Shown here piece after piece: positions 18,251 to 25,276 of a DNA stretch of 64,000 nucleotides. A model generated the notes under the pieces. The model had not been told where the DNA came from, searched no databases, and was given only the letters and a program-made list of their open reading frames with translations. Both the position numbers and the translations under genes were made by a program. Within the stretch, counting starts at the first letter, position 1, and the number at the start of each line of letters is the position of its first letter. The stretch is from positions 9,869 to 73,868 of the forward strand of contig JBFELU010000002.1 in the NCBI GenBank assembly GCA_041551965.1, read 5' to 3'. The stretch comes from JBFELU01 sp041551965. GTDB lineage: Bacteria; Actinomycetota; Acidimicrobiia; Spongiisociales; UBA11373.

Positions 18251-18700
18251 ATGGCGAAGACGGACGTTTGGTTCGAGACGCCCCCTTTCCGCGACGACTA
18301 CCAACTCGCCGTCGTCGACGAGCAGTACCTTCTCGACGCCGTCAAGCCGAAGCAGTTCCTCCACATCGACCAAAGCGAGTGCATCCTCTGCGAAGGATGC
18401 GTCGACATCTGCCCGTGGAAGTGCATCCACTACCTCTCGATCGACGCCATCGCCGAATCGTCCAACGTCGACGACCCTCGCGCCGACGAGGGCAATCGGG
18501 GCTTCTTCGTGGTCGACGAGGACGAGTGCACCCGTTGTGCGCTGTGTGTGGACCGCTGCCCCACCGGCGTGATCAGCCTCGGCAAGTTCGCCGGGTCGCT
18601 GGCGGACCAGGCCGACCGGCGGGGTGTGGAGGCACCGTGGGAGGTCGACAGCGGGCAGCGCGACCACAAGAACGGCTACGCATACGGAATGCGGTTCTAG
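18251..18700 (+). CDS. 2x[4Fe-4S] ferredoxin-type protein of the respiratory complex
   Basis: A 149-aa cytoplasmic-type protein with two complete [4Fe-4S] motifs, CILCEGCVDICPW and CTRCALCVDRCPT, separated by an unusually long insert of about 35 residues rich in Asp and Ser. The N-terminus (MAKTDVWFETPPFRDDY) and the C-terminal tail ending in NGYAYGMRF are conserved-looking but unknown to me. The start abuts the preceding stop (TAGATG). Its place between a membrane protein and cytochrome b suggests that it brings electrons to, or takes them from, the quinone-cytochrome b module on the cytoplasmic side. That is inference. Confidence 0.85.
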   Translation: MAKTDVWFETPPFRDDYQLAVVDEQYLLDAVKPKQFLHIDQSECILCEGCVDICPWKCIHYLSIDAIAESSNVDDPRADEGNRGFFVVDEDECTRCALCVDRCPTGVISLGKFAGSLADQADRRGVEAPWEVDSGQRDHKNGYAYGMRF

Positions 18701-18708
18701 GAGGAGAG

Positions 18709-19488
18709 GTGGCAGACAACGGCAACGGCAGGGTGCGGCTGGGCGAACGGATCGCCCACGTGACCGATCGGGTCCGCGACAGCGAGGTGTGGACCAGCAT
18801 CTTCCGGCCCGGATCCCCGTTCCGCAAGGGCTACGCCGACAGCCCCCGGAATCGGTCCTACGTGATCATGAACAACGTGCTGTATCACCTCCACCCGGTG
18901 AAGGTGAAGCGGCACGCGGTGCGCCTCTCCTACACCCTCTGTCTCGGCGGGTTGAGCTTCTTCCTCTTCATCCTGCTCACGATCACCGGCATCTTCCTGA
19001 TGTTCTATTACACCCCCACCTCCCCCGACGCCTACACCGACATCGCCGAGTTGTCGACCGGAGTGGCGTTCGGGCAGTTGGTTCACAACATCCACCGATG
19101 GGGCGCCCACCTGATGGTCATCACCGTGTTCCTGCACATGACACGTGTCTTCTATCACGGTGCCTACAAGCCGCCGCGGGAGTTCAACTGGGTGGTCGGC
19201 GTCGTCTTGCTCTTCCTCACCCTGCTCCTCTCGTTCACCGGCTATCTGCTCCCCTGGGACCAATTGGCACTTTGGGCAGTCACGGTGGGCTCGAACATGG
19301 CCGGCTACACCCCGGTGTTCGGAAACCAGGTCAGCTTCGTCCTCCTCGGTGGCATCGAGGTCGGAGCCCCCACGCTTCTGCGTTTCTACGTGCTCCATGT
19401 GCTGGCTCTTCCGTTCCTGATCGTGATCTTCATGGCCGTCCACTTCTGGCGAGTGCGCAAGGACGGCGGCATCTCGGGACCCCTCTAG
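18709..19488 (+). CDS. petB: cytochrome b6-type cytochrome b, N-terminal four-helix subunit
   Basis: A 259-aa subunit matching cytochrome b6 to its end (GGISGPL). Heme b ligands are H129 and H143 in helix B and H230 and H245 in helix D. The 14 residues between the helix D histidines are the b6 spacing. At the start of helix A the CLGG segment (C78) matches the cysteine that holds heme c(i)/c(n) in b6f complexes. PRELNW-like and TGYLLPWDQ motifs are also present (PREFNW, TGYLLPWDQLALWAV). The GTG at 18709 follows AGGAGG overlapping the ferredoxin stop. It is the quinol-oxidising core with the next gene. Confidence 0.92.
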   Translation: MADNGNGRVRLGERIAHVTDRVRDSEVWTSIFRPGSPFRKGYADSPRNRSYVIMNNVLYHLHPVKVKRHAVRLSYTLCLGGLSFFLFILLTITGIFLMFYYTPTSPDAYTDIAELSTGVAFGQLVHNIHRWGAHLMVITVFLHMTRVFYHGAYKPPREFNWVVGVVLLFLTLLLSFTGYLLPWDQLALWAVTVGSNMAGYTPVFGNQVSFVLLGGIEVGAPTLLRFYVLHVLALPFLIVIFMAVHFWRVRKDGGISGPL

Positions 19489-19500
19489 AAAGGAGCGCAG

Positions 19501-20592
19501 TTGTCAGACATCCCCGAGTCGCTGCTTCGTCGCTCCGCCGAGGCCAAGGCCAAGGCCACCGGACGCCCCGTCGAGGAGATCCTCGCCGAGATGAAAGGCG
19601 AGGCCCCACCGGAGCCCGCCGAAGCGGCCCCGACCCCGACCGATGAGCCGGCCGCCGCTCCCGAGAGCGTCGCCGAAAAGGCGGCTGCGGCGACCGCGCA
19701 ATTGCCGGATCACCTGTTGCGCCGCTCCGCCGAGGCCAAGGCCAAGGCCCAGGGACGACCGGTGGAGGAGGTCCTCGCCGAGTTGAAGGCGTCGGGCGCC
19801 GCCACCCCGCCCCCGCTACCCGAGAAACCCGCCCCCGAAGAGGCGGTTCCCGCGGCCGCCCCGGCGGCGCAGGCCGACCCCGAGCAAGCCGCCGCCGCCG
19901 CCAAAATGCCTGAGAAACTATTGCGCCGCTCCGCCGAGGCCAAGGCCAAGGCCACCGGACGCCCCGTCGAGGAGATCCTCGCCGAACTCAAGGGCGAGGC
20001 CGCCCCCGCCGCACCGGCTCCCGCGGCCGCCCCGGCGGCGCAGGCCCCGGCAGCGGCCCCCGCGCCCCAGCCGAGCCTCCCCCCGGTGCCGGAGGGGGTC
20101 CGCACCCAGCGCCTCCTCACCGTCGTCAAGGCCAAGGCGATCCAGCAGGTCAAGGCCGAGCCCACCGACAAGGTGAACGTGTGGCCTCACCTGCTGGCCA
20201 TCGAGTTCGTGGCCCTCTTGGCGGTGACCGCGCTCCTGGTGATCTTCTCGGTGTTCCAGGATGCGCCGCTCCTCGAGCTGGCCAACCCGAACGACCAGCC
20301 CAATCCCTCGAAGGCTCCCTGGTACTTCCTCGGGCTGCAGGAACTGCTGTCCTACTTCGACCCGCAGGTCGCCGGAGTGCTGATCCCCGGCCTGGGACTC
20401 GCCGGCCTGGCGATCATCCCCTACATCGACCGGAACCCCTCGACGCGGCCGGCCGACCGCAAGTTCGCCATCATGCTGTTCACGTTCTTCGTGGTGGCCT
20501 CGGCGATCCTCACGATCATCGGCTCCTTCTACCGGGGGAAGGGGTTCAACTTCACGTTCCCCTGGAGAGACGGGATCTTCTTCGACCTATGA
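19501..20592 (+). CDS. b6f subunit IV-like protein with an N-terminal triple-repeat module
   Basis: A 363-aa protein. Residues 1-200 are three copies of an Arg/Lys/Ala/Glu-rich motif (LLRRSAEAKAKATGRPVEE; copies start at 8, 72 and 140) joined by long Ala/Pro linkers. Residues about 228-363 are the three-helix C-terminal half of cytochrome b (subunit IV). Where the usual PEWY motif of the Qo site lies, this protein reads SKAPWYFLG (270-278), so the glutamate is absent. The TTG start at 19501 has AAGGAG upstream. It forms the second half of the split cytochrome b. The repeat module is unusual for subunit IV. Confidence 0.85.
   Translation: MSDIPESLLRRSAEAKAKATGRPVEEILAEMKGEAPPEPAEAAPTPTDEPAAAPESVAEKAAAATAQLPDHLLRRSAEAKAKAQGRPVEEVLAELKASGAATPPPLPEKPAPEEAVPAAAPAAQADPEQAAAAAKMPEKLLRRSAEAKAKATGRPVEEILAELKGEAAPAAPAPAAAPAAQAPAAAPAPQPSLPPVPEGVRTQRLLTVVKAKAIQQVKAEPTDKVNVWPHLLAIEFVALLAVTALLVIFSVFQDAPLLELANPNDQPNPSKAPWYFLGLQELLSYFDPQVAGVLIPGLGLAGLAIIPYIDRNPSTRPADRKFAIMLFTFFVVASAILTIIGSFYRGKGFNFTFPWRDGIFFDL
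19522..19998 (+). repeat. three copies of an 81-bp coding repeat
   Basis: Copies lie at about 19522-19602, 19714-19794 and 19918-19998. Copies 1 and 3 are almost identical at DNA level across some 60 bp. The spacers are GC-rich Ala/Pro codon stretches. A fourth, diverged copy is coded on the other strand within the cytochrome c gene (about 15454-15522). Confidence 0.85.
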
Positions 20593-21365
20593 CCGTGCTC
20601 GTCATCGCCTTCGTCGCCATCGCCGTCGTCCTGGCGGCGGCCCTGTTCACCGTGGCGTGGCGCCGCGAGGACGCGGTGTCCGCTCCGGTCGAACGACCGA
20701 GGAGGGTGCGCCGCACCCGGGAGCCGGAACCGGCACCCGAGCCCGAGGCCGAGGAGGAGGTCCCGCTCGACCCGCTGGAAACACGGCCCGAGATCGACGC
20801 CGCCGGCTACGACGTCACGAGGAGACAGTTCTTCAACCGCGGCGTGCTCGGGGTCTTCGGAATCTTCCTGGCCCAATTCGGGATCGCCGCGCTCGCCTTC
20901 ATGTGGCCCAAGCTCCGCTCCGGCGGGTTCGGCAGCAAGGTCAATGCCGGCAAGCTGGAGGACATCGAGAAGGAGGTGTTCCTGCCCGATGGCCGGATCG
21001 CTCCGCTCTTCGTCTCCGCCGCCCAGGCCTACGTCCTCCCGTTCCAGGGTGAGGTGGCCGGATCGTCATTCGAAGGCCTCCCCGTGGTGGCCGGCGGCTT
21101 GATCGCCTTGTGGCAGCGGTGTGTGCACCTCGGATGCCGGGTCCCGGAGTGCACCTCCTCCCAGGGCTTCGAGTGCCCCTGTCACGGATCGAAGTACAAC
21201 TACCACGGCGAATACGAGGACGGGCCGGCACCCCGCAACCTCGATCGGTTCGTGGTCACTCTCAACGAGAACAACGAATTGATCATCGACACCGGCCAGG
21301 TGATCCAGACCGCCCGATCAACCACCAAGACGGCTGAGTACCCGCAGGGGCCGTCGTGCATCTGA
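20589..21365 (+). CDS. Rieske [2Fe-2S] protein of the bc/b6f-like complex
   Basis: A 258-aa protein with an N-terminal helix (1-22), an acidic/Pro-rich linker, a TRRQFFNRG segment and a second helix (about 86-106). The Rieske domain has box 1 CVHLGC (178-183) and box 2 CPCHGS (196-201), giving two Cys and two His ligands; C183 and C198 would form the usual disulfide. TRRQFFNRG just before the helix resembles a Tat signal anchor. The ATG at 20589 overlaps the subunit IV stop (ATGA). It transfers electrons from quinol at the Qo site to cytochrome c. Confidence 0.93.
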   Translation: MTVLVIAFVAIAVVLAAALFTVAWRREDAVSAPVERPRRVRRTREPEPAPEPEAEEEVPLDPLETRPEIDAAGYDVTRRQFFNRGVLGVFGIFLAQFGIAALAFMWPKLRSGGFGSKVNAGKLEDIEKEVFLPDGRIAPLFVSAAQAYVLPFQGEVAGSSFEGLPVVAGGLIALWQRCVHLGCRVPECTSSQGFECPCHGSKYNYHGEYEDGPAPRNLDRFVVTLNENNELIIDTGQVIQTARSTTKTAEYPQGPSCI

Positions 21366-21375
21366 GGAGCCGCTG

Positions 21376-22863
21376 ATGGGAATCGGTGCCTTCGTCCTGG
21401 CGCTGGCGGTGCTCGGCACGTTGGCGTGGCTGTGGTTCCTGGTGGGGTCGAGCCGGGTCCGCCGCCGCCGGGAAGCGCCGCCGGCCAATCAATCCCCTTT
21501 CATGACCGACGACGAGTTGGAGTCGCGACGGCTCAATTCCACTCTCGTCGGTGCCCTGGTCGCCAGCGCGGTGCTGGCGATCATCCTGCCCGTCTACTTC
21601 CTCGCCGAGACCGACCGCCAGGTGGCTTCGGTCGAGCACTTCGACGAGGTGGCGATCGAACGAGGAGAGCACTGGTACGAGGAGTTCCAGTGCGGCGACT
21701 GCCACGGTCCGACCGGTGGAGGAGGAGGTGCCGACTACTTGGAGAGGCGCAGCGGCCTCACCACATCGTGGGCGGCTCCGTCGATCAACGACGTCCTCTA
21801 CCGCTATGACGCCGACGAGGTTCGCTACTGGCTGGTCTTCGGCAGGGCCGGCAGTCCCATGCCCGCCTGGGGAACCGAGGGAGGCGGACCGCTCAACAGC
21901 CAGCAGATCGACGAACTGATCGCCTACCTCGACGCCTTCAGGATTCCCCAGGTGGAGGCGGTCTCCGAGGTCGAGGGTTCGGTGGCGAGAGAGCTCGCCC
22001 GGCTCGCCAACGCCGATGCCACCATCGCCGATGCGATCGATCGGCAGCGGGAGGAAATCCGGGCCATCGAGGAGGCACCGGCCGTCTATGCGGTGCTCTC
22101 CGACGTCGAGGAACGGCTGGCCGGGATCCTGGCCGAGACGTGCAGCGACGAATCAGCGGCCATCGTGGACAGGACCTGCGAGGAGGAGACGCCGGATCGA
22201 GACCGCGACGGTTTGCCGGACGAGGCCGAACGGCAGCTGGCGGAGCTCATCTCCTTCGTCGTGGCCGAGGCACCGCCCAGCGACGCCGCCGCCGCCCTGG
22301 AACGGGCGACGTTCGATCCGGATGCTGCGTTCTCGACGTCGGAGGGCACGACTCCGGTGGCCGACCTCGCGCTCGCCGAGGCCGTCGCCGGGGAGATCGC
22401 GACGATCGTTCGCGACCTCCGCTTGACGGTGGACTCTCAGGAACGCTTGCTGGAGACGGCAGCCGCCGGGCTCGAGTTCCTGGAGGAGGCTGCCGAGGAA
22501 CGGCGCTTCGCCATCGATTTCGACGCCCTCGCCGTTGCCTTCGACGGCAACGTCTCCGACGCCCGGCGCGGAGCCGCCCTCTACAACGCCTACTGCGCCC
22601 GGTGCCACACAGCCGGCTACTCGGCCGGGGTGGCATTCACGCAAGAGGCCGGCTCGGGTGGTTTCGGGCCGTCGCTGACCGGAGGCCGCTCGGTGGTTCA
22701 GTTCCCCGACCCGGCCGACCATCTCGGATTCATCGTCAACGGCTCCGAGAACGGGAAGGCCTACGGCGTCAACGGCGTGGGCCGGGGCTGGATGCCGGGA
22801 TTCGGAGTGGTCCTCAGCGAGGAGGACCTGATGTTGATCGTCACGTTCGAGAGGACCCTGTGA
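21376..22863 (+). CDS. membrane-anchored diheme cytochrome c with a central coiled coil
   Basis: A 495-aa protein with two N-terminal helices (about 1-24 and 56-76). A first cytochrome c domain has CGDCH (106-110) and a PMPAWG methionine. A long Glu/Ala/Arg-rich helical segment (about 195-390) contains an EF-hand-like loop DRDRDGLPDEAE. A second cytochrome c domain has CARCH (407-411) and a WMPGFG methionine near the end. The ATG is 10 bases after the Rieske stop. It is likely the electron acceptor of the Rieske protein, replacing cytochrome c1 or f; that role is inferred from gene order. Confidence 0.87.
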   Translation: MGIGAFVLALAVLGTLAWLWFLVGSSRVRRRREAPPANQSPFMTDDELESRRLNSTLVGALVASAVLAIILPVYFLAETDRQVASVEHFDEVAIERGEHWYEEFQCGDCHGPTGGGGGADYLERRSGLTTSWAAPSINDVLYRYDADEVRYWLVFGRAGSPMPAWGTEGGGPLNSQQIDELIAYLDAFRIPQVEAVSEVEGSVARELARLANADATIADAIDRQREEIRAIEEAPAVYAVLSDVEERLAGILAETCSDESAAIVDRTCEEETPDRDRDGLPDEAERQLAELISFVVAEAPPSDAAAALERATFDPDAAFSTSEGTTPVADLALAEAVAGEIATIVRDLRLTVDSQERLLETAAAGLEFLEEAAEERRFAIDFDALAVAFDGNVSDARRGAALYNAYCARCHTAGYSAGVAFTQEAGSGGFGPSLTGGRSVVQFPDPADHLGFIVNGSENGKAYGVNGVGRGWMPGFGVVLSEEDLMLIVTFERTL

Positions 22864-23363
22864 TGCCGACCGGCCTGCGCCGCGATGAACGAGGGCTGAG
22901 CAGCCTCGAGTGGCTCGGCATCGTGTTGGCGGTGCTCATCCTGCTGTCGCTGATACCCCAGTTCCGGGCGGCACTGGACGTCTTCTACGAGAACCTGGTC
23001 GGCAAGAACAACGTGAGCCCCGACGGCGAACCGGCGCCCGGCGTCCTGGTCCGCGGTCTGATCGTCGCCGTCGCCTCGCTGGCCGTGTTCGCCGGATCGG
23101 TCTACCTCATCAACTACACGAACCTGGGCCGGAGGCTCGCCTTCCTCGTGACCGGCACCGCCTTCTTCGGATTCCTGGCGGTCGTCGGCCTGCTCTACTC
23201 CCTCTACGCGCCGCGCGGGCTGCGGCCCACCTCGCTCGAGGGTCTCAACGCCTTTGAGCTCCGCATCCTCCCCGGGGCGTTGATGGTCGGATCGCTCATC
23301 CTGTTCGCCATGTTCCTCACCGCCCTCAACCGGTTCGAATCGGAGAGCGGGGACGACGAGTAA
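22863..23363 (+). CDS. membrane protein closing the b6f-like operon
   Basis: A 166-aa protein with about four hydrophobic helices and a charged C-terminus. I do not recognise a family. The first 45 residues (RRDERGLSSLEWLGIVLAVL) superficially resemble the start of Flp-type pilins, but the rest does not. The ATG shares bases with the cytochrome stop (TGATG), so it is coupled to the respiratory operon and may be an accessory subunit. Confidence 0.75.
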   Translation: MPTGLRRDERGLSSLEWLGIVLAVLILLSLIPQFRAALDVFYENLVGKNNVSPDGEPAPGVLVRGLIVAVASLAVFAGSVYLINYTNLGRRLAFLVTGTAFFGFLAVVGLLYSLYAPRGLRPTSLEGLNAFELRILPGALMVGSLILFAMFLTALNRFESESGDDE

Positions 23364-23371
23364 CCGGGGCC

Positions 23372-23998
23372 CTAGGCGTCGGCTCCGGCCCGATGCAGGT
23401 AGTACGACAGCACCTTGAGCTCCGTCGACAGGTCGACTCGCCGCACATCCACGTCGTCGGGGACCTGGACGTGGGCGGGTGCGAAGTTGAGAATCGACTT
23501 GACACCGGAATCGGCGAGGAGGTCGGCCACCTCCTGGGCCGAGTCGGCCGGCGTGGTGATCATCCCGATCGAGACCCGCCGTTTCTTCACCGCCTCCGCA
23601 AGCCTCTCGACCGGCTCGATCTCGAGTGAGTGGATGTGGGCCCCGACCTTGCCCGGGTCGCTGTCGAAGAGACCGACGACGACGAAGCCCTCCTCGGCGA
23701 ATCCCCGGTAATTGGCGAGGGCGAGACCGAGGTTCCCCACCCCGACGATGGCCACCCGCCAATCCTGAGTGAGCCCGAGGGCCCGCCGGATCTCATAGCG
23801 GAGGTGCTCCACCTCGTAGCCGACGCCGCGTACCCCGTATGAACCGAGATAGGAGAGGTCCTTGCGGACCTTGGCGGAGTTCACCCCGGCACCGGCGGCG
23901 AGCTCCTCGCTCGAAATCCCCTCTTCGGAGACCCGATCGAGGACCTTCAGATACAGCGGCAGGCGCTGCACGGTGGCGCGGGGAACGGTCGGTTTCAC
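23372..23998 (-). CDS. rex: redox-sensing transcriptional repressor Rex
   Basis: A 208-aa protein. The N-terminal winged helix has the Rex pattern TVQRLPLYLKVL and NSAKVRKDLSYLGSYGVRGVGY. A Rossmann NAD(H) domain follows with VAIVGVGNLGLALANY, LFDSDPGKVG and the TPADSAQEVADLL and NFAPAHV segments. Rex represses respiratory genes when NAD+ is high and releases DNA on binding NADH. It converges with the b6f-like operon and is close to nuo, both plausible targets. The GTG start lies just after a TATATTGT promoter element. Confidence 0.95.
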   Translation of the reverse strand: MKPTVPRATVQRLPLYLKVLDRVSEEGISSEELAAGAGVNSAKVRKDLSYLGSYGVRGVGYEVEHLRYEIRRALGLTQDWRVAIVGVGNLGLALANYRGFAEEGFVVVGLFDSDPGKVGAHIHSLEIEPVERLAEAVKKRRVSIGMITTPADSAQEVADLLADSGVKSILNFAPAHVQVPDDVDVRRVDLSTELKVLSYYLHRAGADA

Positions 23999-24004
23999 GA
24001 GCGC

Positions 24005-24012
24005 ACAATATA
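24005..24012 (-). promoter_or_regulatory. -10 element of rex
   Basis: TATATTGT on the minus strand (24012 to 24005) contains TATTGT ending six bases before the GTG of rex, consistent with a leaderless start. No convincing palindromic Rex operator is visible around it. Confidence 0.45.
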
Positions 24013-24030
24013 GTCCGGGCCGCGGGCCTC

Positions 24031-24285
24031 TCAGCCGTAGCGGGCCCGCAGCATGGCCCGCAGCACCCGCAGCCTCCCGAACCGCCCCGCCAGCAACTCA
24101 TCTCCCTCCGGTCCCAACACCACCGGGACCCGATCCCCGTAGCGGTCGGCGAGACCCTGGGCGTCGACGTCGATCACGTCGACCGAGACCTGGAGGCGAT
24201 CCGCCCACTCGGCCACGTGAGGCCATGCCTCGTCGCACAGGGTGCAGCCCCGGCGGGTCACGAAGGTGATCTTCCTCATCGGCAC
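24031..24285 (-). CDS. glutaredoxin-like protein
   Basis: An 84-aa thioredoxin-fold protein of the short glutaredoxin/DUF836 type. It has the redox motif CTLC near the N-terminus and DVIDVDAQGLADRYGDRVPVV, where the cis-Pro loop (VP) is expected. It probably acts in cytoplasmic thiol exchange, with unknown partners. The start is GTG 24285 or ATG 24279; the ATG has GGCGAG upstream. Confidence 0.8.
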   Translation of the reverse strand: MPMRKITFVTRRGCTLCDEAWPHVAEWADRLQVSVDVIDVDAQGLADRYGDRVPVVLGPEGDELLAGRFGRLRVLRAMLRARYG

Positions 24286-24300
24286 TCGCCATCCCCGGCT

Positions 24301-24414
24301 ATGGTCGGCCTCCGGATGCGCCCGGGCACCGTCTTCGCACTGCTGGCATTGCTGGTGATCCTCATCGCCGCAGGGGTGGTATTCATCGTGCAGCTCCTGT
24401 CGGTCCAGCCCTGA
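24301..24414 (+). CDS. possible 37-aa single-helix membrane peptide
   Basis: A short reading frame, MVGLRMRPG followed by one strong hydrophobic helix of about 22 residues and a short tail. An inner ATG at 24316 would give 32 aa. The 3' end overlaps the SAM hydrolase gene on the other strand by 32 bases. There is no clear ribosome site. The helix and the free space before it favour a real gene, but its small size leaves doubt. Confidence 0.4.
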   Translation: MVGLRMRPGTVFALLALLVILIAAGVVFIVQLLSVQP

Positions 24415-25204
24415 AGCCGACCGAGACCCGCTCGGCCAAAGCGAACACCTCGTCGGCCCTCCCTCCTCGGACCGCGATGGCCATCAGACCGTACGAATCG
24501 GTGTGCACCAGGCCGACGCCCTCCCCGACATCGGCGTATGCCATCACCCAGGGCAGATCGTGGCTCGTCGAACCGACCCGGACCTTCACGACGTCGCCCG
24601 GGACGAGACCCGCGGCCTCCAGGTCGGCGGGCCCGATGTTGGTCTGGGCGTTGCCGAATGAATCGATCCACCACACTTCTCCCTGGACGAAACCGTCGCC
24701 TTGCTCGGGCAGCGGCAGGAGCAGCGGCATCAGCGTCCCGGTATCGACGGGAGCCCCGAGGTCTCCGAGCTCTGCCTCTCCCGAGGCGAGCACGGCGGCC
24801 GCCGGCGCAAAGACGTCGCGGCCCTCGAAGGTGGCTCCCTGTGACGGGAGCCGATAGGCGGGCGCATCGAGAACCACCGCCCGGCCCACCCCTCCGACCA
24901 CCGCCACGGCCGGAGCCAACAGGCCGTTGTCGGGCCCCACGAAGTGACCCCACTCGGTCTCGAGTGCCACCGGGCGCCTTCCCCCACCCACTCCGGGATC
25001 GACGACCCCCAACACCACGCCCTCGGGCAGGTACTGCACCGCCCGGAGCAGCGCCAGGGCCCCGGCCCGCACGTTGCCACGCGGAACCCCGTGGGTCACA
25101 TCGATCACCCGAATCTCCGGGGCGATGCGGGCGATCACACCGTGGACGACGCCGACGAACTCGTCGGCGTGGCCGAAGTCGGAGAGGAACGAGATCGAGG
25201 CCAT
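24383..25204 (-). CDS. SAM hydroxide adenosyltransferase (SAM hydrolase) family protein
   Basis: A 273-aa protein of the DUF62 family, which splits S-adenosylmethionine with hydroxide to adenosine and methionine and is related to fluorinase and chlorinase. Family landmarks are SFLSDFGHADEFVGVVHGV at the N-terminus, DVTHGVPRGNVRAGA, GVVDPGVGGGRRPVA, VGPDNGLL, FEGRDVFAPAAA, and WIDSFGNAQTNI in the C-terminal barrel. The start is the ATG at 25204. It stands alone with its own upstream region. Confidence 0.88.
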   Translation of the reverse strand: MASISFLSDFGHADEFVGVVHGVIARIAPEIRVIDVTHGVPRGNVRAGALALLRAVQYLPEGVVLGVVDPGVGGGRRPVALETEWGHFVGPDNGLLAPAVAVVGGVGRAVVLDAPAYRLPSQGATFEGRDVFAPAAAVLASGEAELGDLGAPVDTGTLMPLLLPLPEQGDGFVQGEVWWIDSFGNAQTNIGPADLEAAGLVPGDVVKVRVGSTSHDLPWVMAYADVGEGVGLVHTDSYGLMAIAVRGGRADEVFALAERVSVGFRAGPTGAAR

Positions 25205-25246
25205 CGCCGGCGGAGGATACCCGGCCCGCCGAAGACATCACCCCGA

Positions 25247-25252
25247 TACAAT
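25247..25252 (+). promoter_or_regulatory. -10 element (TACAAT) of the Clp1-like gene
   Basis: TACAAT would place transcription start near 25259, followed by GAGGAGG (25265-25271). This leaves little room for a start codon other than ATC 25277 or TTG 25298. Confidence 0.45.
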
Positions 25253-25276
25253 CCGCGACCCGACGAGGAGGCGGCG

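Noticed and set aside
17456..18667. 400-codon N-terminal extension of the CcoN-CcoO-like gene
   Set aside because: It is antisense to the membrane protein and ferredoxin genes, which have clear motifs and ribosome sites; the CcoN-like part begins at about 17410-17491.
22863..22995. Flp-type pilin
   Set aside because: The first 45 residues resemble a pilin N-terminus, but the protein continues with three more helices and is coupled to the cytochrome operon.
23996..24030. Rex operator upstream of rex
   Set aside because: TTGTG and CACAA-like pieces occur but do not form the spaced inverted repeat expected for Rex.
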